Assembly: GCF_029867415.1 (NCBI RefSeq)
Contig: NC_081184.1
Span: 79,148,364-79,212,363, forward strand
Source: Vicia villosa
Taxonomy: Eukaryota; Streptophyta; Magnoliopsida; Fabales; Fabaceae
Direction of reading: 5' to 3'
DNA length: 64,000 nt
The notes under the pieces are model-generated. The model was not told the origin of the DNA, did not search any database, and saw only the letters and a program-made list of their open reading frames with translations. Each line of letters starts with the position of its first letter. Within the stretch, counting starts at the first letter, position 1. This document shows positions 57,546 through 64,000 of the stretch, piece after piece. A program made the translations under genes and the position numbers.

Positions 57546-57750
57546 GGGATCATTCATTTTCTTTATTTATTTCTGTTTTGTAAGCCCGAATGAGGCAAAG
57601 AAAAAAGAAAAGAAAAAGAAAAAAAAGAAAGAAATAAATTGTTTAACTAATGTTTGTTTCTCCTTTGTTTTAACAAATCTAAATTCTAAGATCCTTGAAA
57701 ACATTGCATATGCATTTCATTCATTCATAAACATTGCATAACAGGTTCAC
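57546..57750 (+). other. Spacer between ORF1 and gag
   Basis: About 200 bp with a purine run of A and G (about 57595-57635) and a possible splice acceptor (TGTTTATTTCAG, 57775-57786, just inside the gag frame). Confidence 0.4.
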
Positions 57751-59846
57751 ATGACGGATTTCTCATCTCCTCGCTGTTTATTTCAGTTAGAAGAGATGGA
57801 TTTTGAAACAAGCATCAAGAATCTCGAAGCACAGAACGCCCAAGTTCAAGTGGCAATTCTGGAACTGGAAAAAGGGCAACAAGAACTGAAAGCCCTTATA
57901 ATCAAGAAGAAAAAGAAGCCCAAAGGATCTGTAGGCTTGAGTCACCTGAAAAGGAAGATCAAAATCCCAGTCAAAAAGTTCAAAAAGCCACAGATCCCTG
58001 AAATAGTCGGTGATGGTGAACAAGGACACAATCACAGCAACCAGGGTTCTGCCAAACCCTCTTTCTCTTCCAATGAAGAAGATTATCATTCCGGAGACGA
58101 ACTGGATGATGACAAGTACCAGCAATTGGAAGAATGCATGAAAGCTATGGAGATACAAAAAATACCTGGTCTAGATTTCAATGATCTAGGGCTCATATCA
58201 GATATTGTTATCCCTCCAAAGTTCAAAGTTCCTGTCTTTGCAAAATATGATGGAGTTTCTTGCCCAAAACTACATCTGAGGTCCTATGTAAGGAAGATAC
58301 AACCTCATACAGCAGATAACAAATTGTGGATTCACTTCTTCCAAGAAAGCCTGTCGGGTGCACAACTCGAGTGGTACTACCAACTGGAAAGTACAAAAGT
58401 TCATACCTGGGAAGAGTTAGCTGCTGCTTTTTACAAACAGTATCAATACAATGGTGATCTTGCACCAACCTGTACTCAACTAAGGGGCATGTCTATGGCA
58501 CCAAAAGAAAGTTTCAAAGGATATGCACAAAAATGGAGAGATATGGCTGGAAGGGTTCAACCACCCTTATCTGATCGCGAGTTGGTCGACATGTTCATGG
58601 GCACTTTAAATGGCCCTTTCTATAGTCATTTGCTGGGAAGCTCATCATCAGGTTTCACTGACCTTATATTGACTGGAGAACGTGTCGAAAGCGGCATTCA
58701 AAGTGGAAAAATTCAAATAGGCTCTTCCTCTGGTACTACAAAAAGACCCATCAGCGGGAGAAATGAGGTCAATACAATGCAAATTCAGAAAGGTCGCAAG
58801 AATGAGCATCACCAATCTGTATGGGCAGTTCTGATCTCCGCATCTGTGCCTCAAAAAGATCAACCGCCAAAATATACGCGTCGACCAGATGCGCCAAGAA
58901 GAAATTTTACCAGAATCAATATGCCAATCTCTCAAGCATTGCAGCATTTGCTAAAAGCAGATTTGATCACATTGAAAGACCCTCCAAAGAATGTCAACAC
59001 TTCCTCTCCGAGTTATCGCCCCGATGCAACATGTGCGTATCACTCCAACTGTCCAAGACATGACGCAGATCACTGTTGGGCCCTGAAAAATAAAATACAA
59101 GACATGATAGATGCTGGGGAAATTGAGTTTGATCCTCCAGAGACTCCAAATGTCATCACAACACCTATGCCGAAGCACGACAAGACCATCAATGCAATCA
59201 TAGACACTATTTACATCTATGATGTGAGCGAATTGTCAACTCCGCTCCTTGAAGTCAAAGGAAAGCTAATCCAAGCTGGTTACTTTCCAGGTTGTGACCC
59301 TGATTGCTTTTATTGCACATACCTACCCAACAGTTGTGAAAATCTGAGAATGGGAATTCAAAAGTGGATGGATCGCCGTATCATTATGTTTGAGAGGCTC
59401 CCTTCTATGGACGTTTTATGCGAAGTCTTTGTAAACAGGATGAGAATAGAGGATGTCTCAGTGGTTTCCAACATACCATTGAAAATCCATACCAAAGCTC
59501 CTTTCAAAATTTCTGCTACACCCAAAGTGGCATGAGTAATCATTGCTAGTCCAACTCCATTTCCATACTCCTCAGACAAAGCTGTCCCGTGGGGTTACGA
59601 CACTAATGTTTATGTCCATGGAGTTAAACAGGATACCTTGACCGAAGAGGCCCTGAATTTTACTGCTCCAACTGTTGATAATATTGTGGGTACCAACAAG
59701 ATTACGAGAAGTGGAAGGATCTTTTCACCAGAAATTTCTCCAAATGTTGCTGCTGGTCCAGTCCAGGTCCCAGTTCCTAATCAAGATATCAGCGCTCGAG
59801 GCAAAGAGCCACAAGTCGAACCAGTTCAAATACCATTGGAGGTCGC
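57751..59846 (+). pseudogene. Element E gag (gag-protease ORF, truncated)
   Basis: Starts at ATG 57751 or, after the splice-acceptor look-alike, at ATG 57799. A coiled-coil N-terminus (residues 15-55), a Lys-rich basic part and an acidic stretch precede the retrotransposon gag domain (about residues 165-310, FFQESLSGAQLEWYYQL). A Cys/His cluster CAYHSNCPRHDADHC lies near residue 428. TGA at 59533-59535 fits CGA to TGA. The frame continues open to 59846, where the LTR of H cuts it before the protease. Confidence 0.88.
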
Positions 59847-61906
59847 TTTAACACCCCATATTTTCTAATTTTAATTTAATTGTAAATTTAATTAATGATT
59901 AGAATTATTGGTGGTTTGTGGAAAATAAATTGGAAAAGAATGGTTTGTGGTACTAGGCCAGGTGTGATGTTAGTAAGAAGGAGGTGTTAAGTTAGTAAAG
60001 CCCATTACTAAATTAATGTTATTTTTATAAAATAATAAGGAAATTGGGGGAAAAGAGAAGGTTAGAGGAAAAAGAGTCAGAACGTGAAAATGAGAAGTTG
60101 AAGAGAAGAGCTGAGGAACGTAAAGAGGAGCCAAAGAGGAAGAGGACCAAGATGAAGAATTTGGCTAAGGTAAGGGGTGATTACTCTAATTATGTAGTAT
60201 TATGATTTTGATGATGTTAGGATTGAATTAAGGGATTAGAATCTCTATTTGGGATGTTAGGTTTTGTGAAATACCAACACTGACATGTATGATTTGATGA
60301 ATTGACTGCAATTGATGATGTAGTAATGTTACATGGTGTTGTGGTATGTTGTTTGTGCAGTAGAATCATGTATTTGGAGTATTTTGATGTTATCGATGAT
60401 CAATTTCGTAATGGTATGAGTTGGTATGTGTTTGGGATGCATAAAAGTCTTAAAAATCATGTTTTTCAGCTACTGGGTTCGTGGGAACCGGTTCCCATGT
60501 GGGAGGAACCAGGTTCCACTGTGTTATAACGTTAAAAATGGCATTTTTGGGTCCAGGAACCAGTTCCGATGTGGGACGAACCGGGTTCCAGTACAAATTC
60601 CAGCTGCACGTTTTAAAAACTACTCTAACTTTAAAAGCTTCTAATTTTCAAACCGTAAGTCCATTTTATACGCCGTTTTGGACGTTGTTCCTTAAATTGA
60701 ATGCTTTACCATGTGAAATAAAGAAAACAATAATAACTTGATTTTATTTTGAAAAGTATCGCTTTCTTCAAATGTGGTTCATTCTTGTTTTGCATGGTTG
60801 ATGAGGTGCAATGAACTGTTGTTCGCATGATTGAATATGTGTAATGATGTGTGATGTTATAATGTGATTGCTTTTGCTTGTTATGCAAATAGATGTTGTT
60901 CGTGGTAAATATGGTTATCATGTGTTTTGATGAATGATGATGCAGATGGATGTTATTCATGGTAAATATTGTTATCATGTGTTTTGATGAATGATGCTGA
61001 TTGATTTGTTTTGAATGATGCATGATACATGTACATACTTGTTGTGACGTTATTGGTAAGATGTGATAAACGATGTTAAGCATCGGATTGATGATGAGAT
61101 ATGATGTTATAAGTATGTGACATGTGTGCATTCATTCACAAATCATTTGCATTGGAAGGCTAATTCCCATTGTGCGGAGATTAGCAGGCAGTCATCGTGT
61201 GCCCATGTGGGGTGTGAGCGATGAGGCAGTAGTCGTGTGCCCATGTGGGGTGTGAGCGACTAGAGGGCAGTATCAAAGAGAGAAGTCCTGTGATGTGATT
61301 CACGAATTTAGGTACCACATGCATAAGAGTCTGCATGGTCTTTGTATAAATTGTGACATGTCAGGATGAAATCCGGTGTTGTGATTGTGTGGTGTTATTG
61401 GTGCATACTTTTGATTTGTGCTTGTGATTCGTATGAATTGATAAATCTGAATATGCTAAGTAGGGTGGATAATTGCTTATGAAATTCTATATCGGATGAT
61501 TTATAATGCTATTTAATTATGATGTAGTCTCACCCTTACTTTTATGATTTTAGATTGAAGTAGCGGTTAAGCGATCGGTGAGGATGACTCATAGAGTTTA
61601 TCCGGTTATGTGGAGTCGTGTCGGTCATGCTCTGATCTTGTAACACTGGGGGTCGATAGTCTTAGAGTTACTTGATATACGTTGTTGCCATTATTGGTTA
61701 TGGATTATGTATTGTTGATTTGTTGGATATGTTCTTAACGTTGTTGAAAAGAGTTTCCGCTGTGCTAAACACATGTTTTGATATTTGGTTTAATAAAGCA
61801 TGACAAACGACTTGGTATTTTATTTATTTTATTATTTGTAGCATCCTTGTTGTAAATTTACTCTGATTTTATTATATTTCCGCGGGGGTTTTAGAAGGGT
61901 GTTCTA
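59847..61906 (+). repeat. 5' LTR of element H
   Basis: 2060 bp, TTTAACACCCC to GGGTGTTCTA; both termini have drifted from the TGTAACACCC ... GGGTGTTACA of the solo copy. Contains a purine-rich stretch with GGCTAAGGTAAGG (60160), a possible splice donor, and TGGGGTGTGAGCGA repeated twice (61207, 61246). Small antisense frames here are low complexity. Confidence 0.85.
60483..60590. repeat. Four GGAACC-GGTTCC palindromes in the H LTR
   Basis: GGGAACCGGTTCCC (60483), GGAACCAGGTTCC (60505), GGAACCAGTTCC (60556) and GAACCGGGTTC (60578). Position in the LTR equals that of the TCCGCTTAGCGGA set in the solo LTR. Confidence 0.85.
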
Positions 61907-61910
61907 ATAG

Positions 61911-61922
61911 TGGTATCAGAGC
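61911..61922 (+). other. Primer binding site of element H
   Basis: TGGTATCAGAGC, exact initiator-Met tRNA type, 4 nt after the LTR. Confidence 0.9.
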
Positions 61923-64000
61923 AGGTCGGTCCGTCCGGCCAATTGTTGAGTCTGTTGAGTTGCACGACAGTTGAATACTGTCGGCGTATTAGCCCTTGGT
62001 ACGCGACATGTGAGTGGATCACAGTCGGTACTTGTTTGTTTTGTTGCAGGGGTTAGTTTGAGCAAAGTGGGGGAGAAGCTTTGCTTCTCGGTTATGTTCA
62101 GTTGTAAGATGATTGGTTCAGTAGACTGTTGTTGGCAACAGTGCAAGCGTTGTTGGAGTTTGTTGTTTTCTGAATTGAAGGTGACTAAGAATTAGGACTC
62201 GACTAGTAGCTAAGTTGGAACATCTGGAAGGAAGATGATTAGAGGTAATTGATGATTATTTGTAGGAGAGCGAAATTAAGAAGTTGTAATGTATCAGCTC
62301 TACTGATGGGCTGCGAAGTTGTCAGTTGAGTAGCCGTGCGTCTCGGAAGAGGTTCAGCTGCAAGTTTGCAAAGAGGATTGCTTTCGCAGTGTTTCAGAAA
62401 TCGCACTTCGGCAATGGGATGTGTTGCTCAAGTTATAAGAGTGTTTGGAAGTGAAGAGATATGATAAGGGGCTGTTTGGAATGTGATCGAGTTGAAGGAA
62501 ATGAGTTTTGGAGTAAAATTTTCGTAAGCAAAACGCAGGAAAATTGCTGAATAGCTGCAGAACTTCGAAAATTCATAACTGGAGTTCTGGACATCCGATT
62601 TGAGTTCCATTTGAAGCGTCGGAAAGCTAAAGAGATGAACTTCGTTATAAAAATGGTTGCAGCATCTGTAACATATTTAATTGTGACAGGATGATTTTGG
62701 AAAGAGGTGAAGTTGCGGTTACACGTGCTCTTAGAACTAGACTTGTTTGTTGGTGCGACACGGGATGTCAGTGTCAGAGTTGAACGGATTGAAGGAATAA
62801 TTGAAAGGTTTGTTGAGAAGAAATTCTAGGAATTAAGTGTACCATTTGAGGAGTTTTGGAAATATCATTTAAGGTGTCGCTGCGTGGCGTCAGTGTTGCA
62901 ATTTCGGACAAAGATTGGAAAATTCATATCTTGAGATCCGAGTGTCTGATTTAAGTGCCGTTTGGGGCATTGCGAAGCTGACTTAATAACCATGATATAT
63001 GTTTTTATTTGATGTTTAAAACTTGTTTGAAAAGTGTTCCCATTATAAAAACAGAGGCGTGGGAATTTTGGGTTGTTGGGAACCAGTTCCCAGATAGAGA
63101 CAACCCGGTTCCCCATAGTAAAAATCAGAGACGAGTTATGGGAAGCAGCCAAGAACCGGTTCCTGTGTGGGAGGAACCGGGTTCTACTGTGTGTTTTTGG
63201 AAAAATTGTTTTTACTTTAAAACCCATAACTTTTGATCCTATGAGGAGATATTCTGAAGTTGGTTAAGGAAGCGCAAAACTTATTGAATAGGAATGCCTA
63301 CTACCGTGATTGTTTGAGACAAAATTGAGTAGAATATGTTGTTGAGGAATAAGTTGATGAGATGTTCGGTAATAAATATGATTTGAGTGCCGATGGATTT
63401 TAATGAGTAGTGAATTAGTAGAAAAGGTGAAATAAGTTATAGTACAGTTGAAGTCGTATTTATGATGCCAAAGCAACGACATGTATAGAAGAAGAATTGT
63501 AGAGGATTTCTTACACCTATTAGTGTGAGGAAGAATTGTTGAGATTCCGAGTTCAATGATACTTGGACGCAAAATATGTCATGAGAGTTAGAGTGAAACC
63601 ACGAGTTATGAATGTTATCGCGGTCTTTTGCTAAGATGAGGATTTTGATTTGGAACGAGATAAATAGAAAGGTACGAGTATATTAATGACTATGAAGTTT
63701 GGAAGTACTTAACGAGCGTGTGATGCTAAGTGACTATGAAGCATTGTGTAAAACATTTGGACGTTGGTGTCTCACCGACAAGATCCAATGAAAGGGATGT
63801 GTGCGAGTTATAACGACTCAGAGTGAACTATTGGACTACGACGATGTTAATGAGTTTGAGCGCAAACTTGGAAAAGGACACTATTATGTAGTAACGACGG
63901 TTTATGCTTAAATATGGTTGTCGGCTATCTATTGACAAATTGAGGACTTGATCACGCTTAATCTCTTGTTGATAGTAGACGGGATCATATATATGGGATG
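61923..64000 (+). other. Leader of element H with a second palindrome set
   Basis: No gag in 2 kb. Two related blocks (about 62545-62660 and 62895-63000) share AAAATTCAT, a GA-rich word and a TCCGATTTGAGT or TCTGATTTAAGT word. GGAACC-GGTTCC palindromes recur at 63078, 63109, 63151 and 63173, and the phrase GTGGGAGGAACC, then GGTTC and ACTGTGT repeats that of the LTR. Confidence 0.6.

Larger units (their letters stand above)
50968..59846 (+). mobile_element. Ogre-like Ty3/gypsy element, 5' part (element E)
   Basis: 5' LTR (50968-55501), tRNA-Arg-type PBS, leader, ORF1 (56201-57545) and gag (57751-59846), in the order known for Ogre elements, which carry an extra ORF before gag. Gag is interrupted by element H. 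Same family as D. Five bases before the LTR are CTACC; the other copy is outside the window. Confidence 0.92.
59847..64000 (+). mobile_element. Ty3/gypsy element, 5' LTR and leader (element H)
   Basis: 5' LTR, iMet-type PBS and more than 2 kb of leader without an open frame; it runs off the window. Inserted in the gag of E. LTR family is that of the solo LTR at 25200. PBS and LTR size would suit a chromovirus such as the Tekay/Del group, but no protein is present to test that. Confidence 0.8.

Noticed and set aside
60706..61131. 141-codon minus-strand frame
   Set aside because: His/Ile/Thr-rich low-complexity translation of an AT-rich LTR; no domain.

Overview
This is nuclear DNA from a plant, most likely a large-genome legume of the pea/vetch/lentil tribe. 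That placement is an inference. It rests on dense nested LTR retrotransposons, several Tat/Ogre-type Ty3/gypsy elements with 2.8-4.7 kb LTRs, tRNA-Arg- and tRNA-iMet-type primer binding sites, an L1-like LINE, AT-rich intergenic DNA and no bacterial gene organisation. Almost everything is mobile-element sequence. I support only one candidate host gene, a 75-codon secreted peptide at 23271-23498. One assembly gap of exactly 100 N lies at 29627-29726.

Layout. 1-3078: Tat/Ogre-like LTR fragment (G) full of small hairpin repeats. 3079-8098: 5'-truncated SIRE/Maximus-like Ty1/copia element (A, +) with pol and 3' LTR. 8474-22590: older Ty1/copia element (C, -), split inside its integrase by a nearly complete copia element (B, -, 11127-20375) with two 1214-bp LTRs and a 5-bp target duplication. 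22591-23820: low-copy stretch with the peptide gene. 23835-29612: 5'-truncated L1-like LINE (+) with a 14-bp target duplication, interrupted by a 2.1-kb solo gypsy LTR (25200-27305). After the gap, 29727-37866: RNase H-integrase end, 3' UTR and 3' LTR of an Ogre-like element (D, +). 37867-44739: hairpin-rich DNA, then a decayed minus-strand Ogre-like element (F). 44740-49330: AT-rich DNA with a Helitron-type 3' end and two perfect inverted repeats. 49331-50967: 70-bp tandem repeats and an LTR fragment. 50968-59846: Ogre-like element E (+) with 5' LTR, PBS, ORF1 and gag, cut by a gypsy element (H, 59847-64000) whose LTR matches the solo LTR.

Two things stand out. First, the Ogre-type LTRs of D and E both hold the same 55-codon open frame with a good start context, coding for a small protein with two hydrophobic segments; in D it is the first ATG after a TATA box. 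Second, all the Tat/Ogre-type sequences carry short arrays of hairpins in which the loop is constant while the stem differs from copy to copy with both arms changed together. The clearest case is five consecutive hairpins at 42397-42743, most of them two-tier. I know of no description of either, but I could not search. A third pattern is that premature stops in elements B and C are mainly CAG to TAG, as expected from decay of methylated CHG sites.
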